From Pseudovibrio sp. Alg231-02 (GTDB lineage: Bacteria; Pseudomonadota; Alphaproteobacteria; Rhizobiales; Stappiaceae): 64,000 bases of DNA. The number at the start of each line of letters is the position of its first letter. The first letter of the stretch is position 1. Positions 24,132-33,454 of the stretch are shown here, piece after piece. The translations under genes and the position numbers were made by a program. Below the pieces are notes generated by a model. It did not search any database. It worked only from the letters and a program-made list of their open reading frames with translations, and was not told where the DNA came from. The stretch is taken from positions 62,001 through 126,000 of the forward strand of contig NZ_FREX01000012.1 of assembly GCF_900143565.1 (NCBI RefSeq), given 5' to 3'.

Positions 24132-26501
24132 TTATGCTGCCATATCAACCTGTAGCCAAGCCGCGGCTTCATTGCTGACCACTCGCTCCACCTCAACGGG
24201 TGCCTTGGTGTGCTTTTCAAGGATGGTCAGAGCTTTTTCCAGTTCAGGGCCAGCTGGTGACCCGTCAGTTGCAATAATTACACGATCCGCTTCAGAAAGC
24301 ATCTGCGCGCAAATCAAACTCGGTTCGATGAGACCGAGATCAGCCACGATTACGTCATACGTCAGATCCAGGGCTTCCATGATGAGATTATAGCGCCCGC
24401 CATAAACCACTTCATCACGAATAGGCATGACACCTGATTGTATCACATGCGCACGGGAAACAGGGTCGCGGTGGATCACGTTCGTAAAGGCCGCCTCGCC
24501 TTCCAACAACTCGGCAAAACCCGGCTTCAGCGGATCATCAGAACCCTCTTCAGCCTGAGGCACATCCCCAACTTCTTCAAGCGGCGTTTCTTTGAGGATG
24601 GACTGAGCCCCTTCACCGCCTTCAGACCGCACCTCAACAACCACTGGCATAATACCGCGCTCGGCAATCTTGCGCGTACAGCTTAGGGCAACGCGTGAAG
24701 ACAGGCTTTCATCCTCCACGCTCAGCACAACCACACGGCCAACCTTTGCCAGCTGATTGACGTTATCAGCCTTGACTTCCTTTAGAGTGATTGACGAAAC
24801 CTCAGCACTTGCTTCTTCTTCCTCAAACTCCTCGTCAAACTCTTCTTCTTCGCGTGCTTCGTCATGCTCTTCTTCAAAAGCTTCATCCTCAGCAAGTTCA
24901 GTCATCTCCTCTTGAGGCTCTTCCTCCTCTGAGGTGTCCTGCTCCTCATCAGACTTATCTTCCTCTTCAACAAAGGAAGGCTTCAGCTCGACAGGAGGAG
25001 CGGTAACAGCATGGCTGCGGGTCGTTGCATCCACCACGCTTTCAAGCGCGTTAGAGGTTGCGGTACCTGTCGCTTCTTTCGGATTGGCAGCAGGTGCTGT
25101 TGGCGTAGAAAATGTTTCGCGGCGTAAAACTTCACCAGCAATCAAAGCACGTGCAATCACCCAGAGGCAGCCGAGGAAGAACGCGGCAAAACCTGCAATC
25201 GCAGCAAGCGCAGAAGGCTTCCGGCCAGATGGCTCACTTGGCACAGAGGCACGCGAAATCACACGAGAGTCAGCATTCAGCACACCAACACCCTGCAGCA
25301 CTTCTGCTTCGCGCAGGCTCACAAGCAACTGGTTCAGCTGCTCTTCTTTGGAGCGTGCTTCGCGCTGCAACTCCTGCAAACGAACCTGATCAGCGCCCGA
25401 ACGGGCAGCTTCTACCTTCAACGCATTCACCTGCTCATTGAGAGCGACATAACGGTCCTGAGCAATCTTCGCATCATTCTCAAGACCAATAACAATTTTC
25501 TCCGCCTCAGCGCGGATCTGACGATCGTACCCACGCAACTGGGAACGCAGTGCTTTGATCTGCGGGTGATTTAGCAAGAGCGTAGTTGAAAGCTCCGCAA
25601 TACGATTTTCCAGCGCCAACTGACGCTCACGCAAGCGCTGGATCAAAGATGAAGCCAGAACCTGCGTCGCAGTTTCCAAAGACCCACTATCCTCCAGCAA
25701 GGATCGGATCTGTCGTGCCTGAGCTTCAGCCTGCGACTTTGCCACGATGGCGGAAGAAACCTGAGAGTTGAGCTCGGCCAGCTGCTGTTGGTTTAGCGTC
25801 CTGTTTTCGGACCCAAGCAACAGGTCTGCTCCCGCACGAAACTCCGCAACGGTCTTTTTCGCAGCCTCAACTTCGTTTTCGAGGCGCGCAACCTGCGGCG
25901 CAAGCGCATCAGCCGTGTTATTGGTCACCGCGCGCTTCGCATTATCCTGCAGCATGCGATATTCGTTGATCACCGTGTTAGCAACACGCGCTGCAAGCTC
26001 AGGATCTTTGCTTGTAAAACGCACTGCGATAACGCGGGATCCGTCGACCTGATACACATCCAGATTGCTCGTGAATTTGTTCAGCAGTCGCTCTGCTTCA
26101 CTCATCTGACCAGATGTCGGCTCAAGCCCAACACGGGTCATCAATTGATCAACAAGACCCGGTTTGCTTTTGGCCGCAAAAACACTGTTGTTGGCAAGAT
26201 CAAGTGTTTGTACAACGTGGCGCGCCAAATCACGCGACTGTAACAACTGTACTTGGCTGGCAATGCCTTCTTTATCTAGCAGAGACCGTTCCTGCTCGCT
26301 GTTGCGGATTTGGCCTGGCAGGATAATTTTGGCTGTATCAATGAGGACTTTGGATTCGCTTGTGTATTTGGCAGTTTGCTTGCTGGCCAGGTAAAAAGTG
26401 CCAAAGGCGATCAGCGCTGCAAAAGGGATCACCCAAAGGAGCCCCTTAAACACTTTTTTGAACAGCACGCCCATATCAAGAAAGACATCTTCTTGCGGCA
26501 C
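24132..26501 (-). CDS. Wzz/Wzc-like chain-length protein with degenerate ATPase end
   Basis: About 789 residues from the preferred GTG at 26501 (GGGGAAG just upstream); the frame is open to 26516. Layout: cytoplasmic start, membrane segment ~20-40, Wzz periplasmic domain with a long coiled coil (~190-385), second membrane segment ~430-455 preceded by PSEPSGRKP, then a strongly acidic linker (~510-565, mostly Glu and Asp), then a BY-kinase-like fold (~575-789). That fold keeps the order of strands (for example DVIVADLG at ~716, a Walker-B-like strand) but the P-loop reads SVEDESLSSRVA, with no GxxGxGK[ST]. No tyrosine cluster ends the protein. So it is probably a pseudokinase/pseudo-ATPase that shapes export (HfsA plus HfsB-like in one chain). 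Confidence 0.85.
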   Translation of the reverse strand: MPQEDVFLDMGVLFKKVFKGLLWVIPFAALIAFGTFYLASKQTAKYTSESKVLIDTAKIILPGQIRNSEQERSLLDKEGIASQVQLLQSRDLARHVVQTLDLANNSVFAAKSKPGLVDQLMTRVGLEPTSGQMSEAERLLNKFTSNLDVYQVDGSRVIAVRFTSKDPELAARVANTVINEYRMLQDNAKRAVTNNTADALAPQVARLENEVEAAKKTVAEFRAGADLLLGSENRTLNQQQLAELNSQVSSAIVAKSQAEAQARQIRSLLEDSGSLETATQVLASSLIQRLRERQLALENRIAELSTTLLLNHPQIKALRSQLRGYDRQIRAEAEKIVIGLENDAKIAQDRYVALNEQVNALKVEAARSGADQVRLQELQREARSKEEQLNQLLVSLREAEVLQGVGVLNADSRVISRASVPSEPSGRKPSALAAIAGFAAFFLGCLWVIARALIAGEVLRRETFSTPTAPAANPKEATGTATSNALESVVDATTRSHAVTAPPVELKPSFVEEEDKSDEEQDTSEEEEPQEEMTELAEDEAFEEEHDEAREEEEFDEEFEEEEASAEVSSITLKEVKADNVNQLAKVGRVVVLSVEDESLSSRVALSCTRKIAERGIMPVVVEVRSEGGEGAQSILKETPLEEVGDVPQAEEGSDDPLKPGFAELLEGEAAFTNVIHRDPVSRAHVIQSGVMPIRDEVVYGGRYNLIMEALDLTYDVIVADLGLIEPSLICAQMLSEADRVIIATDGSPAGPELEKALTILEKHTKAPVEVERVVSNEAAAWLQVDMAA

Positions 26502-26721
26502 AGCCCACTTCCCCACTCAATACAAAGCCCGAAACAATTTTCAATCACAAGAATGCATAGACAGGGTAACCAAGTTATTAAGCACCTTAATCAAATGCTG
26601 GAAAGAAATGACAAAGCGCCCAACAATTCTTGTAAAATTAACTAGAGGATAATTACAATATTTATACTCTGTTAACCTTGAGCGCGGAAATATACTCCCA
26701 ATGAATTTAAAGGATTTCGTA

Positions 26722-27279
26722 ATGCGCCCGCGCCTACTAGCAGTTATTGCTGGCTTAACTCTGTTAACGAGTTGTTCATCCTATAAAAAGCCAGAGCCTG
26801 CTTTTCATGAGGAACTGGTCCAGCCATACACTCTTGCTGCAAGCGACGAAGTCCGTATTATCGTTTTTGGACAGGCTGATCTGTCCAATACCTACAAGAT
26901 TGATCAGGGAGGCAGCCTCGCCTTCCCATTGATCGGTCAGATCAACGCAACAGGCAAAACTCCAAAACAACTCGCAAGCATGATCCGCACCCGTCTGAAA
27001 AACGGTTTCATCCGCGATCCCGATGTATCTGTGGAAGTTGCCATCTATCGCCCAATTTTCATCATGGGTGAAGTCAGAAACGCAGGCCAGTACGCTTACC
27101 TGCCAGGCATGACCGTGCAAAATGCCGTCGCCACTGCTGGAGGCTTTACTGCAAGAGCCCGCCAACAGGATGTTGATCTAACGCGTCAGATCGGCGGCGA
27201 AGTTGCCAGCGGACCGGCACCAATCACAGCGCCTGTACGCCCTGGGGACACCCTCTATGTGCATGAAAGGCTCTTTTAA
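26722..27279 (+). CDS. Wza-like polysaccharide export lipoprotein
   Basis: A 185-residue outer-membrane export protein of the Wza/HfsD family. The lipobox LTLLTSC is at residues ~13-19 after a signal peptide. The Poly_export domain follows (YTLAASDEVRIIVFGQADLS onward), then a SLBB-like domain (IYRPIFIMGEVRNAGQYAYLP). It is shorter than E. coli Wza (~380), lacking the extra SLBB and C-terminal helix, which is normal for the alphaproteobacterial short type. The ATG at 26722 has AAAGGA about 7 nt upstream, so it was preferred to 26701. It is divergent from the Wzz-like gene, with which it must form the envelope-spanning export complex. Confidence 0.9.
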   Translation: MRPRLLAVIAGLTLLTSCSSYKKPEPAFHEELVQPYTLAASDEVRIIVFGQADLSNTYKIDQGGSLAFPLIGQINATGKTPKQLASMIRTRLKNGFIRDPDVSVEVAIYRPIFIMGEVRNAGQYAYLPGMTVQNAVATAGGFTARARQQDVDLTRQIGGEVASGPAPITAPVRPGDTLYVHERLF

Positions 27280-27461
27280 ATTAAGAGCATGCACCCTACA
27301 TGCCTTTGCGTTTTATTAGGCTAAAACTCACGATTAAGAGTTAATTAACCCTGTCGATTAACAGGTCAAACAGTATTTTAAGCTAGCAATAAACTCAGTT
27401 GCGCGGCGGTCTGTGCTGGGGAGCATCGGACAATGCATGCGCGGTGGGGAGTTTGCTGCGG

Positions 27462-28676
27462 ATGTCTACGGACAAGCTGAAAATCGTTCATTGCATACGT
27501 GCGCCTTTAGGCGGTGCGTTTCGTCATCTTATGGATCTTGTCGAAGAGCAGATCGAGATGGGCCATGAGCTTGGCATTGTCTGTGCCTCCAACGCTATCC
27601 CTCTCTCATCAATAACACAACTAGAAGCCTTAAAGCCTAGTCTTTCCCTTGGCTTACTCACAGTTCCCATGGCGCGTTCGCTCGCTCCCAAAGACCTTTT
27701 CAGCTTCTACAAACTCACAAAACACCTTACCCCTTTAAAGCCGAATGTCTTGCACGGTCATGGCGCGAAAGGTGGCGTCTGGGCACGCATCATAGGGTCT
27801 GCACTGAGGCTGAGGGGAATCAATACACAACGCGTTTACAGCCCTCACGGCGGCAGCTTGCACTACGATTTCTCAACCACATCAGGCAAAGTTTACATCA
27901 CGCTTGAAAAGCTCTTGAGACCACTCACCGACTCACTCGTGTTTACCAGTGCGTTTGAGCAAGCAGCTTATCAACAAAAGATCGGTTTGAGCGGTAATCC
28001 TCCACACCACAAAATCGTACATAACGGTTTGCGGCAAGCAGAGTTCCAACGCAGCACAACTCATGAGAATGCAGCCGACCTACTCTTCGTCGGAGAACTT
28101 CGTCTTTTGAAAGGCGTCGACCTGCTCATCAAGGCTCTGGATGACTTGCACAAAAACACCAAAACCAAGCCAACCCTTGCAATTGTAGGAGATGGTCCAG
28201 ATCGTGCTCTGTTTGAGCAAATGGTTCGAGATAAAAATCTGCAAGCCTACGTTACCTTCCATGGGTTCTTGCCACTCAGCCAAGCTCTTCCACTCGGCAA
28301 AACAGCAGTCATCCCCTCGCGAACAGAAGCTCTGCCGTATATCGTGTTGGAACTCCTTGCTGCACAAAAACCGCTGATCACAACTCGCGTTGGCGGCATA
28401 CCTGAGATTTATGCAGAACATCATAAGACACTTGTTCAGCCCGATGATCAGCAAGCGCTGACAAAAGCGGTCAGTTGGGTGCTCTCTCACCCTGACGAGC
28501 AAATCCAGCTGAGCCAGCAACTGCAGAACCATTTGAAAATGAATTTTACTCTGCCGCAAATGGCGCAGAGCATCACCCAACTTTATCACCCTGTTCAAAG
28601 TGCAAAAGATGAACTGGCAGACGCCTCGCGGCAGTCTCAACAGTCCACGCTGCACTCACAAAACAAACTCACTTAG
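27462..28676 (+). CDS. Glycosyltransferase family 4
   Basis: A 404-residue GT-B fold retaining glycosyltransferase of GT4. The N-terminal KIVHCIRAPLGGAFRHLMDL is the acceptor-side start of such enzymes, and the C-terminal E-x7-E motif appears in PSRTEALPYIVLELLAA (about residue 290-306). GDGPDR holds the donor nucleotide loop. The sugar and acceptor cannot be told. The ATG at 27462 was chosen; the frame is open from 27399 with a TTG. It lies 180 nt after the Wza-like gene and 12 nt before the phosphoglycosyl transferase gene, so the last two are a pair. Confidence 0.9.
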   Translation: MSTDKLKIVHCIRAPLGGAFRHLMDLVEEQIEMGHELGIVCASNAIPLSSITQLEALKPSLSLGLLTVPMARSLAPKDLFSFYKLTKHLTPLKPNVLHGHGAKGGVWARIIGSALRLRGINTQRVYSPHGGSLHYDFSTTSGKVYITLEKLLRPLTDSLVFTSAFEQAAYQQKIGLSGNPPHHKIVHNGLRQAEFQRSTTHENAADLLFVGELRLLKGVDLLIKALDDLHKNTKTKPTLAIVGDGPDRALFEQMVRDKNLQAYVTFHGFLPLSQALPLGKTAVIPSRTEALPYIVLELLAAQKPLITTRVGGIPEIYAEHHKTLVQPDDQQALTKAVSWVLSHPDEQIQLSQQLQNHLKMNFTLPQMAQSITQLYHPVQSAKDELADASRQSQQSTLHSQNKLT

Positions 28677-28688
28677 GCGCACGGCACA

Positions 28689-30248
28689 ATGGTCAAGCAT
28701 CGCTTCAATGTAATTGAGAGTGGCCCGTCACCTGATGATCAATCCGGGACGAATGGTCAGCAGACTTTTTTGACACAAAATGAAAACATCACAACAAGCA
28801 ACCTGTCCAAGGATGCTCTGGAGGTGGCAGCTACCCTGCGCACCAACACCATCTCTAAATCGGTTTTCGATGGTTTCATGCGTTGTTCGGATGCGGCCCT
28901 AATTGTTCTGACAGGTATTATCGCTTATCTGAGCGGAGCTTCCCTTGATATCCCGCCTCTCTGGCAAATCTTTGCACTGTTCGAAGCATCCCTGATTGGC
29001 GTCATGCTGTTTCAAATGGCTGATCTGTATCAGGCTAACGCTCTGCAAAAAGTCGTGGCTCAGGCCATGCGTCTCATCACAGCATGGGCACTGGTATTCG
29101 CGGCTTTGATCACGTCTCTGCTGCTCATCCTGCCATCTACGGAGATTCCGCAGGCCTTCCTGCTGAAGTGGTTTGTGAGCGGGGCTGTGGTCCTCACAAT
29201 TTTCCGGATGATCATGCGCGGTTTTATCGTGCGCTGGACCCGCATGGGCCGTTTGAGCCGCAGAGCAGTCCTTGTCGGTGGTGGACAAAGTGCTGCTGAT
29301 CTCATCGCAGAACTTGAGCGCCAACCAAACAATGACATTGAGATTTGCGGGATTTTTGATGACCGCTCAAATGATCGTTCCCCACCAAGCGTCGCTGGCT
29401 ACCAAAAGCTTGGCAATGTTTCTGATCTGGTAGAGTTCGCCCGCATCGCACAAATCGACATGTTGCTGGTGACAATCCCGATCCGCGCAGAAAAACGCAT
29501 CATTCAGCTGCTGGAAAAGCTCTGGGTTCTCCCGGTCGATATCCGTCTCTCAGCGCATGCAGATAAACTCCGCTTCCGCCAAAGAGCCTCATCTTTCGTG
29601 GGCGCAGTGCCGTTTGTGGATGTTCTTGAAAAACCAATCGCGGATTGGGACACTATAGCAAAGCGCGCCTTCGATATCTTCTTCGCAAGCATTTCGCTGA
29701 TTGCCCTCTCTCCGGTCATGCTGATCACAGCATTGCTGATCAAGCTGGACAGCCCCGGCCCGGTCATCTTTCGACAGAAGCGCTACGGCTTTAACAACGA
29801 GTTGATTGACGTCTTCAAGTTCCGCTCCATGTACCACAACATGACGGACGCCAACGCCTCAAAACTGGTGACCAAAGGCGATCCACGTGTTACCAAAATC
29901 GGCCGTATCATCCGCAAGACCTCCATTGATGAGCTGCCACAGTTGATGAACGTACTGATGGGACAGCTCTCTCTCGTCGGCCCTCGCCCGCACGCTCTTT
30001 CCGCAAAAGCCGAAGATCGCCTCTACGAGAATGTGGTGGATGGCTATTTCGCACGCCACAAGGTCAAACCAGGTGTCACTGGTTGGGCGCAAATCAAAGG
30101 TTGGCGCGGCGAAACGGATACCGAGGACAAGATCCAGAAGCGTGTCGAATGCGACATCTACTACATTGAAAACTGGTCCGTTTTCTTTGACCTCTATATC
30201 TTGATTAAAACACCGTTCTGTCTTCTGGAAACGGAAAACGCATATTGA
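28689..30248 (+). CDS. Polyprenyl-phosphate phosphoglycosyl transferase (WcaJ / HfsE type)
   Basis: A 519-residue membrane enzyme that starts glycan assembly by moving a sugar-1-phosphate from a UDP-sugar to undecaprenyl phosphate. Four N-terminal membrane segments (~55-170), a CoA_binding_3/Rossmann-like domain ([17 protein letters not shown] near 195), then the catalytic PGT domain: [34 protein letters not shown] and SLVGPRPHA (about residues 360-440), with the conserved Asp-Glu pair. Both ends are complete, so it is a full-length bifunctional-topology type. It is in the same operon as the GT4 and polymerase genes, overlapping the latter by 4 nt. Confidence 0.95.
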   Translation: MVKHRFNVIESGPSPDDQSGTNGQQTFLTQNENITTSNLSKDALEVAATLRTNTISKSVFDGFMRCSDAALIVLTGIIAYLSGASLDIPPLWQIFALFEASLIGVMLFQMADLYQANALQKVVAQAMRLITAWALVFAALITSLLLILPSTEIPQAFLLKWFVSGAVVLTIFRMIMRGFIVRWTRMGRLSRRAVLVGGGQSAADLIAELERQPNNDIEICGIFDDRSNDRSPPSVAGYQKLGNVSDLVEFARIAQIDMLLVTIPIRAEKRIIQLLEKLWVLPVDIRLSAHADKLRFRQRASSFVGAVPFVDVLEKPIADWDTIAKRAFDIFFASISLIALSPVMLITALLIKLDSPGPVIFRQKRYGFNNELIDVFKFRSMYHNMTDANASKLVTKGDPRVTKIGRIIRKTSIDELPQLMNVLMGQLSLVGPRPHALSAKAEDRLYENVVDGYFARHKVKPGVTGWAQIKGWRGETDTEDKIQKRVECDIYYIENWSVFFDLYILIKTPFCLLETENAY

Positions 30249-31513
30249 CCGACTTATCGCGCTCACACGATGCAATCAGAAATGCACGCCCCTTTTGGTA
30301 CGTGCCTCTGACAATCGGCACAGAAACAATAGCCAGAGCGCTGTTGTTTCTGACCGCGTCTGTGAGCGCGCTCGTCATCATCGAACCAGCTCCCTATGAC
30401 CTGCTGATCGCCCTCTTGTTGGTGGGTTGGTCCTTCTTTGGACTGGAACTGCGTAAAGACATCCTGCCTCTCCTGATCCTGCTGTGTTTTTACATAGCAG
30501 GCGGAATTCTTGCCTTACCCGCAGCCGCAGACACCAAAGAAGCCGTCACCTTCTACGCCGTAACGATCTTCCTGGCGTTTTCATCCTTCTTGTATGCAGC
30601 AACCCTGTCTGCAAAAATTGAACGGATAGACATTCTTGAGAAGGGCTATTTGCTGGCAGCTCTGTTTGCCACCCTACTTGCCATTGCTGGTTACTTCAAC
30701 GCCTTCCCCGGCGCTTATGACCAGTTCACCCTGTATGGCCGCGCAAAAGGCACCTTCAAGGATCCAAACGTCTACGGCCCATTTCTGCTCTTGCCAACGC
30801 TGCTAATAACCTACGACATTCTAACCAAACCTTTGCGAGAGAACATCTTCAAGTCAGCCGCCCTGCTCATCCTCTTGCTGGGAGCGTTCCTCTCTTTCTC
30901 CCGAGCAGCATGGGGCATGACACTGGGTGGTGCACTCATGGTGTTTCTCCTCGTCTTCATCAACGAGCGGCGCTCACTCCCACGCATAAAGCTGCTCGGT
31001 ATCCTTGGTCTTGCAGGTGTCAGCCTTATCATTGCGCTGTTTGCAATTCTTTCAATTGAATCGATATCGGAGATGTTCACGCTTCGCGCCAAGCTCGTGC
31101 AGGATTATGACGGCGCACGTTTAGGACGTTTTGGACGCTGGGGGGAAGGCTTCACACTTGTCACAGAACGCCCGTTTGGTCTTGGTGTCGGCGGCTTTAA
31201 CTCCATCTTCCCAGAGGATGAGCACAACGCCTACCTCAAAGCCTTTACAACCTACGGGTGGCTCGGTGGCCTGTCTTATATAACGCTTGTTTTTTGGACA
31301 TTGATCAAAGCTTTGCCGCTGGTCTTCAAGCCCCGACCTTGGCAGAAATACATCATCTGCACCTACGTCGCGTTCCTTCTACACGCTTGTGTTAGCTTCA
31401 TTATCGACACAGATCATTGGCGCCACTACTTTCTGCTGCTCGGCATTTTGTGGGCCATCATAGCAGCGGAATCCGGCATCTCACGCTACAGGCGTTTTCC
31501 ACCAGCACAATAA
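30245..31513 (+). CDS. O-antigen ligase/polymerase-family membrane protein (Wzy / HfsC-like)
   Basis: A 422-residue protein with about 11-12 membrane segments and a Wzy_C domain. The large periplasmic loop is near 280-325, where LGVGGFNSIFPEDEHNAYL carries the family H-N-x-Y-L pattern and the following TYGWLGGL. It polymerises or ligates lipid-linked repeat units. In this context HfsC-like polymerase is more likely than an LPS ligase. Start is a TTG at 30245 that overlaps the upstream stop by 4 nt (TTGA), giving translational coupling. It is the last gene of the polysaccharide operon; no flippase follows. Confidence 0.88.
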   Translation: MTDLSRSHDAIRNARPFWYVPLTIGTETIARALLFLTASVSALVIIEPAPYDLLIALLLVGWSFFGLELRKDILPLLILLCFYIAGGILALPAAADTKEAVTFYAVTIFLAFSSFLYAATLSAKIERIDILEKGYLLAALFATLLAIAGYFNAFPGAYDQFTLYGRAKGTFKDPNVYGPFLLLPTLLITYDILTKPLRENIFKSAALLILLLGAFLSFSRAAWGMTLGGALMVFLLVFINERRSLPRIKLLGILGLAGVSLIIALFAILSIESISEMFTLRAKLVQDYDGARLGRFGRWGEGFTLVTERPFGLGVGGFNSIFPEDEHNAYLKAFTTYGWLGGLSYITLVFWTLIKALPLVFKPRPWQKYIICTYVAFLLHACVSFIIDTDHWRHYFLLLGILWAIIAAESGISRYRRFPPAQ

Positions 31514-31649
31514 GCCCAGTCTCATTTGATCCTTGATCAGACAACCTGAATTAGGTAGGAAAGTTGTGTGGTAAGCTGTTAAGGCAGCTCCACAAATAGG
31601 AATACTTGCATATGCGGCAACGCACCCAGGCGCAAGGTTCCTCACGGTT

Positions 31650-31726
31650 CGGGTAGTAGCGCAGCCTGGTAGCGCACTTCACTGGGGGTGAAGGGGTCGT
31701 CGGTTCAAATCCGGCCTACCCGACCA
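31650..31726 (+). tRNA. tRNA-Pro(GGG)
   Basis: A 77-nt cloverleaf. Acceptor CGGGTAG (31650-31656) pairs with CTACCCG (31716-31722), followed by A and an encoded CCA. The D stem is GCGC/GCGC, the anticodon stem CTTCA/TGAAG, and the T loop is GTTCAAATC. The 7-nt loop CTGGGGG gives anticodon GGG (31684-31686), reading CCC and CCU. It stands alone between the polysaccharide locus and the amidohydrolase gene. Confidence 0.95.
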
Positions 31727-31804
31727 TTTTTCTTACAAAGCCATAGTTTTTGCGGGTTGGATCAACCCAGCCTGCTGTGCTGTATAATGTGCGCTTGCTT
31801 GCAC

Positions 31805-31832
31805 AAAAAGGGGACTGACCAAGCCAGTCCCC
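31805..31832 (-). terminator. Intrinsic terminator after the amidohydrolase gene
   Basis: GGGGACTG (31810-31817) and CAGTCCCC (31825-31832) form a perfect 8-bp stem, followed on the minus strand by five U. It lies 26 nt after the amidohydrolase stop codon. Confidence 0.85.
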
Positions 31833-31857
31833 TCGTAAATGTAATTCTCAATAATAC

Positions 31858-33258
31858 CTATTGAACAACTTCACCTTTATCGATGACTGTTTTGCGGACA
31901 ACCTCAGCAAACTCCTGTGCTTCTTTGCGGATTTGATCTTCATCCACGGTCAACACATCACGCTTGTCCATCAGGATACGGCCATCAACAATCGAGGTGC
32001 TGACATTGGTGGCGTAAGCAGAATAGACCAGCGCAGAGTATGGGTTAAAAATTGGCACCATGTTGGGCGCTTTGGTGTCGATGATGATCACATCAGCCAG
32101 TTTCCCGACTTCCAGTGATCCGATCTTGTCTTCCATATGCAGTGCACGTGCAGCACCAATGGTTGCCATTTCAACCACTTTGACCGGAGGCATCGCAGCC
32201 CGGTCTTTGTTGGCCAGTTTGTGAACCTTCGCCACCTGCCCCAACTCATCAATGATGGAAAGCGTGTTGCCAGACATCGGGCCATCTGTTCCAAGTCCGA
32301 TACGAAGCCCCTGATCGAACATCTTCAAGGCAGGTGCAACACCCTTCGCTGATTTGATGTTGGCACTCATATTGTGAGAGACACCAACATCATGATCCTT
32401 CAAAATCTGGATATCATCATCATTTGCTGTGATGGCATGCGCTGCTACCCAATGTTTTGACAGTGCTCCGATTTCCGCCATGTAACCGATTGGCGTTTTG
32501 CCGGGCATTCGCTTTTCAATCTTCTCACTTTCACGTGAAGATTCAGATAGATGGATCAGGACCGGAACATCCTTTTCCTGCGCCAGTTCATTTACCTTCA
32601 CAAGCACCTCAGTTGTGTTTGTATACGGCGCATGAGGTGCAAATGCTGGTGTGACCCGCGGATGGTCTTTATATTCCTCAATGAATTTCAAAGCATAGTT
32701 GATGCCTTCTTCAGCATTTTTCGCATCCGCCACCGGAAACTTGATCACAGTCTCACCAAGCACAGCGCGCATACCGATCTGATCAACCGTCTTCGCAACT
32801 TCATCCTCAAAATAGTACATATCAGCATAGGTGGTGACGCCACCCTTCAGCATCTCCACATTACCAAGGTTTGCACCAATACGAACCATATCGCGCGAGA
32901 CGAGCGCTCCTTCCAGCGGGAAGATATACCGGTGCAGGCGATCAGGAACATCATCAGCCAGTGAGCGGAACACAGTCATAGAAACGTGGGTATGCGCATT
33001 AATCATGCCAGGCATAACAATATCGCCATCCGCATCGATGGTTTTGTCGGCACTGTAATCAGCACTGTCAGACCCATCAGACACTGCAACAATCTTGTTG
33101 CCCTTGATTGCCACAAGCCCGCGATCATAAACGGTTTTTTGTGCATCCATGGTCAGAACGTGCGCGTTGGTGATCAGCAGATCAACCGCCTCACCCGCAT
33201 GCGCATTTGTAAGAGCGGTAAAACCAAGAAGAAGAGAAACGAAGCTAAGTTTTTTCAT
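31858..33258 (-). CDS. Exported metal-dependent amidohydrolase (MtaD/TRZ-like)
   Basis: A 466-residue protein starting with a Sec signal peptide (KKLSFVSLLLGFTALTNAHA). The metallo-amidohydrolase signature is complete: GMINAHTHVSM (H-x-H, about residue 80), FAPHAPYTN, IHLSESSRESE, WVAAHAIT and LGTDGPMSGN (metal Asp, about 320). It belongs with 5-methylthioadenosine/S-adenosylhomocysteine deaminases and TRZ/ATZ chlorohydrolases, but the substrate in the periplasm is unknown. The start at 33258 (not the frame end at 33330) was chosen because of the signal peptide. It is a single gene with a strong terminator. Confidence 0.85.
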   Translation of the reverse strand: MKKLSFVSLLLGFTALTNAHAGEAVDLLITNAHVLTMDAQKTVYDRGLVAIKGNKIVAVSDGSDSADYSADKTIDADGDIVMPGMINAHTHVSMTVFRSLADDVPDRLHRYIFPLEGALVSRDMVRIGANLGNVEMLKGGVTTYADMYYFEDEVAKTVDQIGMRAVLGETVIKFPVADAKNAEEGINYALKFIEEYKDHPRVTPAFAPHAPYTNTTEVLVKVNELAQEKDVPVLIHLSESSRESEKIEKRMPGKTPIGYMAEIGALSKHWVAAHAITANDDDIQILKDHDVGVSHNMSANIKSAKGVAPALKMFDQGLRIGLGTDGPMSGNTLSIIDELGQVAKVHKLANKDRAAMPPVKVVEMATIGAARALHMEDKIGSLEVGKLADVIIIDTKAPNMVPIFNPYSALVYSAYATNVSTSIVDGRILMDKRDVLTVDEDQIRKEAQEFAEVVRKTVIDKGEVVQ

Positions 33259-33454
33259 GGAACCTGCAATGCCTTTCCAGCAGTTCAGAATTTGGGTGCC
33301 CGGTTGTAATGGGAGAACCTGCAAGCACACTAAAACGTCCTTAGCAGAACGTCATTGGTAGTTCCCATTACAGATTGCCCGATGCTCCAAAATCACTGGG
33401 GAGCTTTACGGCACCGCTGCGTAAGCTCTCTTCCTCTTGCAGTGCCGCTCAAAT

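Noticed and set aside
24780-24980. Repeat-like GAA/CTT-rich run as a DNA repeat
   Set aside because: It codes for the acidic linker of the Wzz-like protein; the codons vary, so it is a protein feature and not a simple repeat array.
31650-31726. tRNA-Pro as attachment site of the phage-like genes
   Set aside because: No second copy of the tRNA 3' end and no integrase was seen between 31727 and 35771; an amidohydrolase gene lies between them.
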